From an uncultured Clostridia bacterium (GTDB lineage Bacteria; Bacillota; Clostridia; UBA1381), in contig CAKSSN010000012.1 in assembly GCA_934489015.1 (NCBI GenBank), positions 1-64,000 on the forward strand: a DNA stretch of 64,000 bases. Reading direction: 5' to 3'. The notes below the pieces were generated by a model that was not told where the DNA came from, made no database searches, and worked only from the letters and a program-made list of their open reading frames with translations. Of this stretch, positions 35,006-43,743 are shown piece after piece (position 1 is the stretch's first letter; the number at the start of each line of letters is the position of its first letter). The translations under genes were made by a program, and so were the position numbers.

Positions 35006-35200
35006 ATGGATGTTGAGCTTATATTTCAGGTTGCCGGTATCGGCATAATAGTAGCCGTTTTAAATCAGCTGCTTTCAAGGTCGGGGCGCGAGGAGCAGGC
35101 ACTGCTTACAACTATTGCGGGGCTGATTGTTGTGCTTGTGATAATAGTAACTCGTATCGGCGAGCTTTTTGATATGGTAAGAAGCACGTTCGGTCTGTAG
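35006..35200 (+). CDS. spoIIIAC: Stage III sporulation protein AC
   Basis: 64 residues, two hydrophobic helices joined by the conserved loop LLSRSGREEQALL. SpoIIIAC is one of the small membrane proteins of the sporulation channel. ACGGAGG precedes the ATG with good spacing. The small size is normal for the family. Confidence 0.94.
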   Translation: MDVELIFQVAGIGIIVAVLNQLLSRSGREEQALLTTIAGLIVVLVIIVTRIGELFDMVRSTFGL

Positions 35201-35225
35201 AAGTGTTGAAAGGAGCCTGTAGAAG

Positions 35226-35618
35226 TTGGATATTATAAAGCTTTCGGCGGTCGGCATTATAGGCGCTCTTGCGGCGGTTATGCTTAAAAAGGCAAATCCG
35301 CAGCTTGCTATGCTGACAGCTATGGCAACGGGGCTTGTGCTGCTTATGTATGCGCTCGGCACTTTTGGTGCGGTTATTGAGGAAATAGGCGAGATTACGG
35401 ACAGCTGCGGAATTGACAGAAAATATTTTAATATTCTGCTTAAAATTATTGCGGCGTCCTATATCTGCGAAATTTCGGGCGAGCTTTGCCGCGATGCGGG
35501 CGAGGGAGCAATAGCCGCGAAAATAGATATGGTTGGCAGGCTCTTTATTATGCTTATGTCAATGCCGCTGATAAAGGGGTTTCTGGAGGTGTGCATAAAT
35601 GCAATCAATTTACTGTAG
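35226..35618 (+). CDS. spoIIIAD: Stage III sporulation protein AD
   Basis: 130 residues, about four membrane helices. The start is TTG 35226 behind AAAGGAG. The conserved segment ILKIIAASYICEISGELCRDAGE and the C-terminal SMPLIKGFLEVCINAINLL match the family. It is a membrane component of the SpoIIIA complex, and spoIIIAE begins inside its last codons (20-base overlap). Confidence 0.93.
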   Translation: MDIIKLSAVGIIGALAAVMLKKANPQLAMLTAMATGLVLLMYALGTFGAVIEEIGEITDSCGIDRKYFNILLKIIAASYICEISGELCRDAGEGAIAAKIDMVGRLFIMLMSMPLIKGFLEVCINAINLL

Positions 35619-36612
35619 CGCCGAGCTGTATATGGAGGGCGAGCCTCTTTTTAATGACGCGCTCGAAAAAATGCAAAGCGGAGAATTTTCTCTTTCTCCG
35701 TCGTCAGTTATATCATATATCTCCGGCGAATTTTTCGGACAGGTTCATGAGCTGACCTATTACATAATTATGTTTTTCTGCATAGGCGCTGTCGGCGCGG
35801 TTATAAATCTTATGAATGACAGCTTCAAAATGCGCACGGGCGAAATGTCGTTTTTTGCTTGTTATGCGCTGTGCGCGGCAGCGGCGGTAAAGTGCTATAC
35901 GGTCTGCCTTGAGTATGCCATTGACGTTATCGGAAGAATGACGGATTTTATAACGAAGCTTGCGCCGATGATAACAACGCTTGTTATAACGTCGGGTAAA
36001 CCGGTTTCGGCGGGGGCGTTTCATCCGGTTTTGATGTCGGCGGTTTACGTGGTGAGCATTGTATGTTCGGAGTGTATTGTGCCGCTTGCTTCATATTCGG
36101 CTGTTCTTTCTGTTGCAAATAATATAAGCGCGCAGGTGCAAATCGGCGGCGTTTGCCGCCTTATATCCTCGTGCGCAAAATGGATTTTAGCGCTTTCCTT
36201 TACGCTTTTTACAGGTATATGCGGCATATACGGGTTTTCCGCACCGGCGCTTGACGCGGTGAGTGCGAGAACGGTTAAATTTGCGGTTGGAAGTCTTATT
36301 CCGGTTGTCGGCAGCTTTTTGTCGGATACGCTTGAAACGGTTGCCGTAGGCAGTCAAATGATGAAAAATACAGTCGGCGGAGCAGGTCTTGCGGTGCTGT
36401 GCGTTATATGTGCCGTTCCGATGATAAAAATAGGTGCAATGGCGCTTATCGTGCGCATTTCATCTGCCGTTGTTGAGCCTGTAAGCGACAGCAGAATAAG
36501 CAGGCTTTTGAGCGATATAAGCGGCGCGGTTACAATACTTTTTGCTATGGTTGTAACCGTTGCGGTGCTGTTTATGATTTGCATAAGTATTATACTTGCA
36601 GCAACGGCATAG
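35599..36612 (+). CDS. spoIIIAE: Stage III sporulation protein AE
   Basis: 337 residues with about seven or eight membrane helices, including GAVINLMNDSF and SNARISRLL-like segments of the family. The SD GGAGGTG lies 9 bases before ATG 35599. B. subtilis SpoIIIAE is longer (about 400 residues) and begins with a signal-like helix. Here that N-terminal extension is absent, leaving about 45 polar residues before the first helix. It is a multi-pass channel component with an unresolved mechanistic role. Confidence 0.92.
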   Translation: MQSIYCSAELYMEGEPLFNDALEKMQSGEFSLSPSSVISYISGEFFGQVHELTYYIIMFFCIGAVGAVINLMNDSFKMRTGEMSFFACYALCAAAAVKCYTVCLEYAIDVIGRMTDFITKLAPMITTLVITSGKPVSAGAFHPVLMSAVYVVSIVCSECIVPLASYSAVLSVANNISAQVQIGGVCRLISSCAKWILALSFTLFTGICGIYGFSAPALDAVSARTVKFAVGSLIPVVGSFLSDTLETVAVGSQMMKNTVGGAGLAVLCVICAVPMIKIGAMALIVRISSAVVEPVSDSRISRLLSDISGAVTILFAMVVTVAVLFMICISIILAATA

Positions 36613-36623
36613 GGAGGATAACA

Positions 36624-37061
36624 ATGAAGCAATATATGATAACCGTAATGGCGAGCGCTGTTTTATCGGCTCTTGCGCAGCTTGTTTCTCCCGAAAAATG
36701 GGTGAAATATATACGGATAATATGCGGAATAATGATTATAAGCGTTATTGCCGCACCGATAGGGGAGCTTAGAAAAATTGATATTTTCGGCGATTATCCG
36801 GCTAAAGAGTCGCTTGATATGAATGCGCAGAAAAAGGCTGTTATTGAAGAAATGCAAAGCCGTGTTTCAGACGATGTTGAAAAGAGGGTATCCGATGAAT
36901 TTTCGGAAAATATAAAAGCAGAGGTAAAGCTTAAAATAAACGACAATTACGAAATAGAGGGAGTTGACGAAATAAACATATGGGAAGCGGTGAAAAGAGA
37001 AAAAATACGTCAGCGGCTTTTTCAGGTTTATGCGCCGGAAAAAATTTTGTTTCACAATTAG
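36624..37061 (+). CDS. spoIIIAF: Stage III sporulation protein AF
   Basis: 145 residues from ATG 36624 (MKQYMITVMASAVL), just after AGGGAGG. Two N-terminal membrane helices (about 5-60) precede a soluble domain related to the ring-building motif of SpoIIIAG/AH. The gene's last 82 bases overlap spoIIIAG in another frame, more than is usual for this operon. Confidence 0.88.
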   Translation: MKQYMITVMASAVLSALAQLVSPEKWVKYIRIICGIMIISVIAAPIGELRKIDIFGDYPAKESLDMNAQKKAVIEEMQSRVSDDVEKRVSDEFSENIKAEVKLKINDNYEIEGVDEINIWEAVKREKIRQRLFQVYAPEKILFHN

Positions 37062-37399
37062 ATGAAATTTTTAAATCAAAGAATAAACAGCCGATAATTT
37101 TAATATTAATTATTGGTATGATTTTTATGATGCTGCCGAAGGGTACAAGGCAAAGCGGCAGTATGCGCGGCGAAGAAAAGAGAATTGAGCAAATACTTTG
37201 CGAAATTGACGGTGCCGGAGCAGTTTCGATTGCGGTTACATATTCAGCGCAGGATAAAAACGGATATTCTGAGGCAAAGGGGGCGGTTATTACGGCAGAG
37301 GGCGCCGGTGATGAAAAAATAAAAAATGAGCTTTCGGAAGCTGCGTGCGCTGCGCTTGATTTGCCGGCGCACAAGGTAAGAGTTTTTAAAAAGAAATAA
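36980..37399 (+). CDS. spoIIIAG: Stage III sporulation protein AG
   Basis: 139 residues. One membrane helix (about 38-51, IILILIIGMIFMML) follows a polar cytoplasmic N terminus. A ring-building-motif domain faces the intermembrane space and contains GAGAVSIAVTYSA-like strands and a C-terminal VRVFKK. SpoIIIAG forms the large ring of the channel. The best start (ATG 36980) overlaps spoIIIAF by 82 bases with only a weak SD (GAGGGAG, about 14 bases upstream). There is no later in-frame start before the helix. Confidence 0.87.
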   Translation: MGSGEKRKNTSAAFSGLCAGKNFVSQLDEIFKSKNKQPIILILIIGMIFMMLPKGTRQSGSMRGEEKRIEQILCEIDGAGAVSIAVTYSAQDKNGYSEAKGAVITAEGAGDEKIKNELSEAACAALDLPAHKVRVFKKK

Positions 37400-37457
37400 T
37401 CTCTTATAAGAGAAATTTAATTTTTATGCCGCAAAGGCGGCGGATAGGAGAAAAATT

Positions 37458-38054
37458 ATGATGATTTTAAAACGCAGGGAAATTGTTGCAGCCGCAATGG
37501 TTGTGCTTATCGGAATGGCGGGCTATTTAAACTGGCATTACCGCGACAGCATAAGCGTGAGGGATGGGGCAAGCTATATCGAAACGGGCAAAAAGCTTGG
37601 CGAAGCGCAGTATGTTATGAATAATGATGTTTCGATCGATAAGGAAAAGGCACCGGACGCGGAGGATAAGGAAAAGAAAACGGAAGATAATTCTGCCGTA
37701 CAAAGCAGCGATTATTTTGAAAAATCAAAGGCAGAGCGCGAAACGGCGCGTGCAAAATCGCTCGATGTGCTAAATCAGACTGCGGCAAACAAGGAGTTTG
37801 ACACGGAAATCAGGAAGAAGGCGCAGGAGCAGATTTTGAAAATTGCCGATGATGTTCAAAATGAAAGCAGCATAGAAAATGTTGCAAGAGCGAAAGGCTA
37901 TGATAAAATTTGCGTTTACATTTCTGAGGATAACGTTAATATTACTGTACAAAAGGACGAATTTACCGACGCTGACGCCGCAAAAATACAGGATATTGCA
38001 ACACAACAGCTAAAAATTTTACCAAATAAGATAAAAGTGGTTGAAGTTAAGTGA
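37458..38054 (+). CDS. spoIIIAH: Stage III sporulation protein AH
   Basis: 198 residues: a single N-terminal membrane helix (about 8-25), a highly charged linker (about 55-85, EDKEKKTEDN) and a YscJ/FliF-like ring-building domain (about 90-198). It projects into the space between mother cell and forespore and docks with SpoIIQ. It follows a 58-base gap containing the palindrome CTCTTATAAGAG and has an AGGAG SD. It closes the spoIIIA operon. Confidence 0.93.
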   Translation: MMILKRREIVAAAMVVLIGMAGYLNWHYRDSISVRDGASYIETGKKLGEAQYVMNNDVSIDKEKAPDAEDKEKKTEDNSAVQSSDYFEKSKAERETARAKSLDVLNQTAANKEFDTEIRKKAQEQILKIADDVQNESSIENVARAKGYDKICVYISEDNVNITVQKDEFTDADAAKIQDIATQQLKILPNKIKVVEVK

Positions 38055-38069
38055 AAAATCTGTTATAAT
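38041..38069 (+). promoter_or_regulatory. Promoter of the Gls24-like gene
   Basis: There is a -35 TTGAAG (38041-38046, inside the end of spoIIIAH), a 17-nt spacer and a perfect -10 TATAAT (38064-38069). It gives the next gene vegetative expression independent of sporulation. Confidence 0.75.
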
Positions 38070-38109
38070 ACTTATAGATAAATAAAGCTAAGCGGAAAGG
38101 ATGTTAGTT

Positions 38110-38556
38110 ATGGATGAAATTTTTGACGATACACGCGACGAAAGAGAAATTGTAAGTGCGGCCGAAAACGGCGGCAGCGTAAGAATTTCTCCGGAGGTTG
38201 TGTCAACAATTGCAGCAATAGCGGCAGAGGAAACGGACGGCGTTGCATCGCTGTATGCAAGCTTCCCCGATACAATCGCGGAAAAGTTCAGTTCTAAAAA
38301 AAGAGGCGTTAAGCTTGAGATGACGCCAAAAACGGCTGTTGTTGATTTGTATATTGTGATAAAATACGGCTATAAGGTGCGCGAGGTTTCGGAGAGAATA
38401 CAGGAGAGCGTTAAAAATAATATAGAAACAATGACAGGGCTTTCGGTTCTCGGTGTTAATATTCATATTGAGAGCGTTGCTTTTGAAAAAAAGGTTGACG
38501 CACCTGAGCAAACTGCTGAGGAAAACAAAACCGTTGTGATTGACGACGGGGAATAA
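38110..38556 (+). CDS. Asp23/Gls24 family envelope stress protein
   Basis: 148 residues from ATG 38110. The ATG at 38101 is only one base past the GGAAAGG SD and is too close. The central domain (about 20-125) has the family pattern VRISPEVVSTIAAIAAEETDGV and VREVSERIQESVKNN. Family members associate with the membrane or cell envelope. In many Firmicutes a relative (YqhY) sits after accBC and before nusB, but here no nusB or xse genes follow. Confidence 0.92.
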   Translation: MDEIFDDTRDEREIVSAAENGGSVRISPEVVSTIAAIAAEETDGVASLYASFPDTIAEKFSSKKRGVKLEMTPKTAVVDLYIVIKYGYKVREVSERIQESVKNNIETMTGLSVLGVNIHIESVAFEKKVDAPEQTAEENKTVVIDDGE

Positions 38557-39187
38557 GTGACAGCTTTTTTATGATTGTGCGCCGCCTTGAAAATTTTTGT
38601 TTTCGGGCGGCACTTGTTTTGATAAAAATGTAGAGCGAAGCTTGGTGAAAATGAAAAATAAATAGGGCTGCAAAAAAGTAAACTGACTTTTTTAGCAGCT
38701 CTTTGCTGATTTCAAAGGGGATAGGAAAAAAGCATCGGAAGAGAGCAAACTGAGCCAAAACTTCAGTTTTGGGGTAGCCGAAAGAAAGTAATTCGAACCC
38801 GTCTGAAAAGGCATAATTTCGGCATATTTCAGTTTGTCGTCTTTGAAAGGCGCGAGCCTTCCGGCATCCTCCACACTAAAATCTATTCAAAATTCTGTCC
38901 TTTTCAGATCGTAGAATTTTGAAAGTGTGAATTTTTGGTTTTGTAAGGCAAAAACGGAGATAATCCTGGCGGATTATCGAGTATTTTAACACAGCAAAAG
39001 CGGAAATTCACCTTTCAAAATCGGAGTTCGGATTGCTTTTTTTCGGCTACTCGAAGGCGTACATGTGTACGCCGAGCGGCGAAGTTTGCCGATAGCAAGA
39101 AAAGAAATAATTCCATGAATTTTCTGCCTGCTACAGTATTTATAAATGCGTGTTTTTTTCTTGCGATCCGGAGTTTTTTAACATCCC
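38557..39187. other. 631-bp gene-free, hairpin-rich region between the Gls24-like gene and priA
   Basis: No convincing coding frame or SD was found. A 25-base inverted repeat brackets it (38774-38798 with 39026-39050); its three mismatches would all be G-U pairs in + strand RNA. Inside are AAGGC-GCGA-GCCTT (38847-38860, a GNRA tetraloop) and GATAATCC-TGGC-GGATTATC (38959-38978). A segment at 38913-38934 can pair with either 38872-38896 or 39004-39022. Outside the right arm is a perfect 18-base palindrome (39056-39073). It may be a structured non-coding RNA or a repeated intergenic element. Confidence 0.5.
38665..38702 (+). terminator. Probable terminator after the Gls24-like gene
   Basis: GGGCTGCAAAAAAGT (from 38665) pairs with ACTTTTTTAGCAGCTC (from 38685) with one bulge and a 5-6-base loop. 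The stem contains A/T tracts, so it could act in both directions. A G/C-rich inverted repeat (GCCGCC/GGCGGC) also lies earlier, near 38580-38615. Confidence 0.5.
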
Positions 39188-41602
39188 CTACTGTATATGT
39201 ATAGGATTTTTATCTATTATTACCGCAACGCTTTCAAATGACGGATTTTTTATGCAATGCTCTCTTGCACGCACAAGTCTGTCCGACAAATGAACATCGG
39301 GTCGGCATTTAATTAAAATCTGATAGCGGTATTTGTTTTTCATCTTTGAAACGGCGCAGGGAATAGGTCCGAGTACCGTAAAATCGCCCGTTCCGAGATG
39401 CTTTTTAAATTCTTTTGAACATTCGTCAACCGCAGAGCGCAAAACGCCGCTGAAGCCGATTAAAATAAGCTTGCAAAACGGCGGATACCAAAGGATTTTG
39501 CGCATACGTATTTCATCAGCGTAATACTTTACGAAATTGTGCTGAGCAGCCATAATAACCGCTTCATGTTCGGGCGAATACGTTTGTATCACGGCGCGGC
39601 CTTTTTTTTCTCCTCTTCCGGCTCTTCCCGTAACCTGCTCTAAAATGTCAAACGTTCTCTCGCCGCTTCTGAAATCGTCAACGTTAAGCATTGTATCGGC
39701 GGAGATAACGCCGACAAGGGTTACATTTTCAAAGTCAAGACCTTTGGTTACCATTTGAGTGCCTATCAGAATATCTATTTTTTCCTTTTCAAAGCGGTCA
39801 AGTATTTTTTGGTGTGACTGCTTTTTGCCCGTTGTGTCAATATCCATTCTTATAACGCTCGCCTGCGGAAAAAGATTTTTAACCTCTGCTTCAACCTTTT
39901 CCGTGCCTGTCCCGAAATACCGTATATATTTACTGCCGCACGATGGGCAGACGGTATAGTTTTTAACCGTATGACCGCAGTAGTGACATTCGAGAGTGTC
40001 GCTGTGGCGGTGATATGTAAGAGATATGTTACAGTTCGGACAATGCACAACATATCCGCATTCGCGGCAGGAAACAAAAGTTGAAAATCCGCGTCTGTTA
40101 AGAAACAAAATTGTTTGCTCGCCGCGTTCGAGATTTTTTTCTATTTCCTCTTTGAGAATGTTTGAAAACATTGACTTGTTTCCGCCTTTTAGTTCCTCAC
40201 GCATATCCGCAATCGTAATCTGCGGCATTGAGCTTTTGTTAAATCTGCTTTTCATCTCAAGCAGCTGCGGCTCATTTGACTGTGCGCGAAAATACGTTTC
40301 AAATGACGGAGTTGCGCTGGCATAAATAAGAACGGCGTTATACTGCTTTGCACGGTACTCTGCAACCTCATGCGCCGAATAGCGCGGAGCTGTTTCCGAT
40401 TTATATGTTTCGCTGTGCTCCTCGTCAAGAATAATCACGCCTATATCGTCAAACGGTGCGAAAATAGCAGATCTTGCTCCGATTACTATATCAACGTCAC
40501 CGGCGCGCATTTTGCGCCACTGGTCGTATTTTTCGCCGGGTGAGAGTGCACTGTGAAAAACTGCAACGCGGTCGCCGAAGCGCGCGCGAAATCTTCCGAC
40601 GGTTTGGGGAGTAAGCGAAATTTCGGGTACCAAAACCACAGCGCGCCTGCCATTGTCAATAACGCGCCTTATTGTGTTCATAAAAACCTCTGTTTTTCCG
40701 CTGCCTGTTACGCCATGAAGAAGAAAGGATTTAAATTTGTTTTTTTCAATATATGGATTAATCGCGTCAACTGCGCTTTGCTGTTCCGGAGTCAGCGGCT
40801 TCGGAGTGTCGGGGCGCACATATGCTGTGTTCGGGTTTCTGTCCGTTTCAACAATCGTTTTTTCAAGAAAGCCTTTATCGCAAAGCGCCTTTACAATTGA
40901 CGCATTGCAGTCTGAATATTTAGTCAGATCGGCTACCGAAAGAAGCTGCGCCTGAGCAATAACCGAAAGAGCTCTTGCCTGCTTTGGCGCTTTTTTTTCA
41001 ATATCAGAAGCTGCCTTAAGAGCTTCCTCCGTGCTTACGCAAAGCTTTACCGCAACGGCTGTTTTTTTGTTTACCGGTGACTTTTCGCTGAAGCTACGGC
41101 TTATTATTCCCGACTTTATAAGCTCGGATACAGCCTGCGCGCAGCCTGAGCCGACAGCGGCCGAAAGCCGCCCAGATTCCATTGTTCCGCCGGCAGACAA
41201 AAGCGTGTCCGAAATCAGCTTTTTTTTGCCCGAAAGAGAGGCGGTCTTTTTGAGAGTAAGCCATTCCTTTGAGCGAGCCGAAACACCGGACGGAATAACG
41301 GCGCTTACCGCTTCATTGAACGTGCAAAGATATTTTTCGCGCATGAATTTTACAACTCCGAGCATTTTTTCGTCAAACATTCTTCCGCACGGAGATTTGC
41401 TTTTTATTTCTTTGATTTTTGCGCTGTCAATGCCGGCGCTGCTTTTTATGCCTGTTACAAAGCCCTGTGTGGGCGTGTTTTTCGCGCCGAACGGCACCAT
41501 AACGGCGTCGCCGACGGAAATATCCATATCATCCGGTATTTTATATGAAAGCAGCTTGTCAAGCGCTCTTGATTTATAGCATATTATAACTTCTGCATAC
41601 AT
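39188..41602 (-). CDS. priA: Primosomal protein N' (replication restart helicase PriA)
   Basis: 804 residues. An N-terminal DNA-binding domain (about 1-250) is followed by DEAH-type helicase motifs: Walker A HGVTGSGKTEVF (about 295) and DEEHSETYK. A zinc-binding insertion has four CxxC pairs (CRECGY, CPNCN, CHYCG, CPSCG). The C-terminal helicase half includes IDILIGTQMVTKGLDF. PriA reloads the replisome at stalled forks. It begins two bases after rpoZ. In many Firmicutes coaBC and def/fmt lie around priA; coaBC is absent between rpoZ and priA here. Confidence 0.96.
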   Translation of the reverse strand: MYAEVIICYKSRALDKLLSYKIPDDMDISVGDAVMVPFGAKNTPTQGFVTGIKSSAGIDSAKIKEIKSKSPCGRMFDEKMLGVVKFMREKYLCTFNEAVSAVIPSGVSARSKEWLTLKKTASLSGKKKLISDTLLSAGGTMESGRLSAAVGSGCAQAVSELIKSGIISRSFSEKSPVNKKTAVAVKLCVSTEEALKAASDIEKKAPKQARALSVIAQAQLLSVADLTKYSDCNASIVKALCDKGFLEKTIVETDRNPNTAYVRPDTPKPLTPEQQSAVDAINPYIEKNKFKSFLLHGVTGSGKTEVFMNTIRRVIDNGRRAVVLVPEISLTPQTVGRFRARFGDRVAVFHSALSPGEKYDQWRKMRAGDVDIVIGARSAIFAPFDDIGVIILDEEHSETYKSETAPRYSAHEVAEYRAKQYNAVLIYASATPSFETYFRAQSNEPQLLEMKSRFNKSSMPQITIADMREELKGGNKSMFSNILKEEIEKNLERGEQTILFLNRRGFSTFVSCRECGYVVHCPNCNISLTYHRHSDTLECHYCGHTVKNYTVCPSCGSKYIRYFGTGTEKVEAEVKNLFPQASVIRMDIDTTGKKQSHQKILDRFEKEKIDILIGTQMVTKGLDFENVTLVGVISADTMLNVDDFRSGERTFDILEQVTGRAGRGEKKGRAVIQTYSPEHEAVIMAAQHNFVKYYADEIRMRKILWYPPFCKLILIGFSGVLRSAVDECSKEFKKHLGTGDFTVLGPIPCAVSKMKNKYRYQILIKCRPDVHLSDRLVRAREHCIKNPSFESVAVIIDKNPIHIQ

Positions 41603-41604
41603 TT

Positions 41605-41985
41605 TTATTCTGCTTCTGAACCGTCTGTGTGTGCAGTTTCGTTTTCAAGTCTTTTTCTTTCCTCGATTGCTTTTTTCTCTGCTTCCGCTTCAAGCTCATA
41701 TCTGAGAGCTTCAAGGTTGAGGTCCGAGCTCGGCTCGGCTGAGGCTGTAAAAGCAGCTGCGCCGTCATGCATATATGTGCCCTCAAAAGCTTCGTCGCCG
41801 CGGCAGTACTGCACTCTGCCGTCCGCAATTTCCTGAACGGCGCGCGAAACCGGCTTAATTCCGTCTTCAATTTCCATTTCGCTGTTTTCGCCGATCATTC
41901 TTGCTCTTTTAGCAGCCATTGTAACGAGTGTGTATCTGCTGTCCGCCTTCTTAGAAAGCTCACTTATTCCGGGTTTTATCATCAT
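41605..41985 (-). CDS. rpoZ: RNA polymerase omega subunit with long C-terminal extension
   Basis: 126 residues. The N-terminal about 60 residues are typical omega: SRYTLVTMAAKRARMI and GIKPVSRAVQEIADGRV. Omega helps fold and assemble RNA polymerase beta-prime. The normal protein is about 70 residues; here about 60 more follow. These include a segment rich in Ala/Glu (LEALRYELEAEAEKKAIEE) that should form a charged helix. The position in the yicC-remA-gmk-rpoZ-priA cluster confirms identity. Start is ATG 41985 (or 41982) behind GGAGAG. Confidence 0.93.
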   Translation of the reverse strand: MMIKPGISELSKKADSRYTLVTMAAKRARMIGENSEMEIEDGIKPVSRAVQEIADGRVQYCRGDEAFEGTYMHDGAAAFTASAEPSSDLNLEALRYELEAEAEKKAIEERKRLENETAHTDGSEAE

Positions 41986-42017
41986 AATAAAATCTCTCCT
42001 TTTTGATCTTGATAAAT

Positions 42018-42611
42018 TTATTTTTGCATTAAAAGCTTTTCAATTTTATTTCTGTCCGATTTGCATTTGTCCATTATATCCATAACATTTCTTACGCAGT
42101 CGGAGAGTCTATCGTTTTCAACTATGTAGTTATATTTTGCAGCTTGCATAAACTCCCATTTTGCCGAGCTTATACGGTCGCTTATTTCCTCTTCGCTTTC
42201 ACGTCCGCGTGACAGAAGTCTGCTCTTTAAAACCTCCATTGACGGCGGAACTATGAAAATCAAAACCGCCTCCGGAAGCAGTGACTTTACCTTTAAAGCG
42301 CCCTGCGGCTCTATTTCAAGCAAAACGTCCTTTCCGCTCTCAAGCTCCTCTTCAATTTGCGCTTTCGGAGTTCCGTAATAGTTGCCGTTATAAACAGCCC
42401 ATTCGAGCATTTCACCGTTTTCCGCCATTTTCTTAAAGTGCTGCGGCGTGGTGTAATTATATGTTATTCCGGCAATTTCTCCTGCTCTTTGGTCGCGCGA
42501 GGTTGTTGAAACGCTGAGATGAATATTCCTCTTTTCTATCAGCTCTGCACAGAGCGTTCCCTTACCTGTACCGCTCGGACCCGATATTACGTATAAAATT
42601 CCCTTATTCAT
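42018..42611 (-). CDS. gmk: Guanylate kinase
   Basis: 197 residues. Phosphorylates GMP to GDP with ATP. The P-loop is [11 protein letters not shown] (about 8-18). The GMP-binding region includes [11 protein letters not shown] and GITYNY, and the lid has [16 protein letters not shown]. The length is standard. It overlaps the end of remA by 8 bases, so the two are translationally coupled. Confidence 0.96.
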   Translation of the reverse strand: MNKGILYVISGPSGTGKGTLCAELIEKRNIHLSVSTTSRDQRAGEIAGITYNYTTPQHFKKMAENGEMLEWAVYNGNYYGTPKAQIEEELESGKDVLLEIEPQGALKVKSLLPEAVLIFIVPPSMEVLKSRLLSRGRESEEEISDRISSAKWEFMQAAKYNYIVENDRLSDCVRNVMDIMDKCKSDRNKIEKLLMQK

Positions 42612-42855
42612 TTATACCGTTTTCCTCCTCAATTCTTCCGACAATGGTTTCCGGCTGCACGCTTGAGAGTATTATATGTCCGCTTTCGGCTATAATAACG
42701 GCTCTTGTTCGTCTGCCGTATGTAGCGTTTATCAGCATACCGTTGTCCTCACCCTCGCGGATAATTCTCTTTATCGGCGCCGAGTCCGCACCGACTATTG
42801 CAACAATTTTGTCGGCGCATACCATATTGCCAAATCCAACGTTTATAAGCTTCAT
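42604..42855 (-). CDS. remA: RemA/DUF370 family DNA-binding regulator
   Basis: 83 residues with the family's [20 protein letters not shown] start and a basic GRRTRAVI segment. In Bacillus, RemA activates biofilm matrix and osmoprotection operons as a DNA-wrapping ring. The genomic place between yicC and gmk is conserved across Firmicutes. The regulon here is unknown. Confidence 0.93.
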   Translation of the reverse strand: MKLINVGFGNMVCADKIVAIVGADSAPIKRIIREGEDNGMLINATYGRRTRAVIIAESGHIILSSVQPETIVGRIEEENGINE

Positions 42856-42864
42856 GCTGTCCTC

Positions 42865-43743
42865 CTATTCGATGTTTTGTATCTGCTCTCGCATTTTTTC
42901 AAGCTCCGCTTTAAGCTCAACAACCATTTTTGAAATAGACAGGTCGTTTGCCTTTGAGCCTATCGTGTTTATTTCGCGGTTTATTTCCTGAATGAGAAAA
43001 TCAAGCTGACGTCCTGCCGGCTTGTCCGAGTCGAGAAGACCGTAATATTCCTCAAAGTGACTTGCAAGACGGACTGTTTCTTCATTTATCGCAACCTTAT
43101 CGGCAAATATTGCAACCTCCGTAAGAACTCTTGCATCATCAATTTCGCGCCCCTCAAGAAGCTCCTTTATTCTCTCGTAAAGTCTTGCCTGATAATCCGC
43201 AACAACGCGCGGCGCATTTTTGTCTATCTCCTGCGCAAGCGATTTCATATAATCAACTCTTGCCTTAAGGTCCTGATAAATTCTTGCGCCCTCTCTTGCT
43301 CTCATTGCCGAAAACGCTTCAAGAGCCTCAGTCAAAACCTCGCACGTGTCGCTCCACAGCTGCTCCTCGTCCTCGTCCTTTCTTTCGGCCTTGAATATAT
43401 CGGGGAAGCGGCATACTCCCATTGTTGTTATATCGTCCGCAAGAGAAAATGTATCGCGCAGCTGCTTTGCCGCTTCAATATATCCTTGCGCAAGCGATTT
43501 ATTAAGAATAATTTCACGGTCGGTATCGTCATAGCTTTCAATGCTTATAAATATATCAACCTTGCCGCGTGTTATGTATTCAGCGGCTTTTTTTCTTACC
43601 TTGTCCTCAAGGAACATCATTCCTCTCGGTACCTTTACGGAATAGTCGGAAAAACGGTGATTGACCGATTTTATTTCGGCGGAAATCTTTTTCCCCGAAA
43701 GTATTTTTTCGCATCTTCCGTATCCAGTCATGCTCTTTATCAT
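42865..43743 (-). CDS. YicC/YloC family endoribonuclease
   Basis: 292 residues. N terminus MIKSMTGYGR and C-terminal REINTIGSKANDLSISKMVVELKAELEKMREQIQN are strongly conserved in the family (DUF1732 at the end). Characterised members are RNA endonucleases. It is the first gene of the - strand cluster yicC-remA-gmk-rpoZ-priA, with SD GGAAGGTGG. A TATAAT lies in the upstream A/T-rich DNA (near 43785) without a strong -35. Confidence 0.92.
   Translation of the reverse strand: MIKSMTGYGRCEKILSGKKISAEIKSVNHRFSDYSVKVPRGMMFLEDKVRKKAAEYITRGKVDIFISIESYDDTDREIILNKSLAQGYIEAAKQLRDTFSLADDITTMGVCRFPDIFKAERKDEDEEQLWSDTCEVLTEALEAFSAMRAREGARIYQDLKARVDYMKSLAQEIDKNAPRVVADYQARLYERIKELLEGREIDDARVLTEVAIFADKVAINEETVRLASHFEEYYGLLDSDKPAGRQLDFLIQEINREINTIGSKANDLSISKMVVELKAELEKMREQIQNIE

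Noticed and set aside
38791..38799. tRNA T-loop-like string (GGGTTCGAAT on the - strand)
   Set aside because: The flanking bases do not form a 5-bp T-stem, and no D or anticodon arm or acceptor pairing is present.
38456..38874. Short - strand open frames in the gap after the Gls24-like gene
   Set aside because: No SD, overlapping hairpins, and compositions unlike neighbouring genes. Treated as non-coding.
38557..39187. Identification of the region as OLE RNA or another named large RNA
   Set aside because: Size and a Gls24-type neighbour are suggestive, but I cannot match any conserved OLE segment, and the OLE-associated protein gene is not adjacent.
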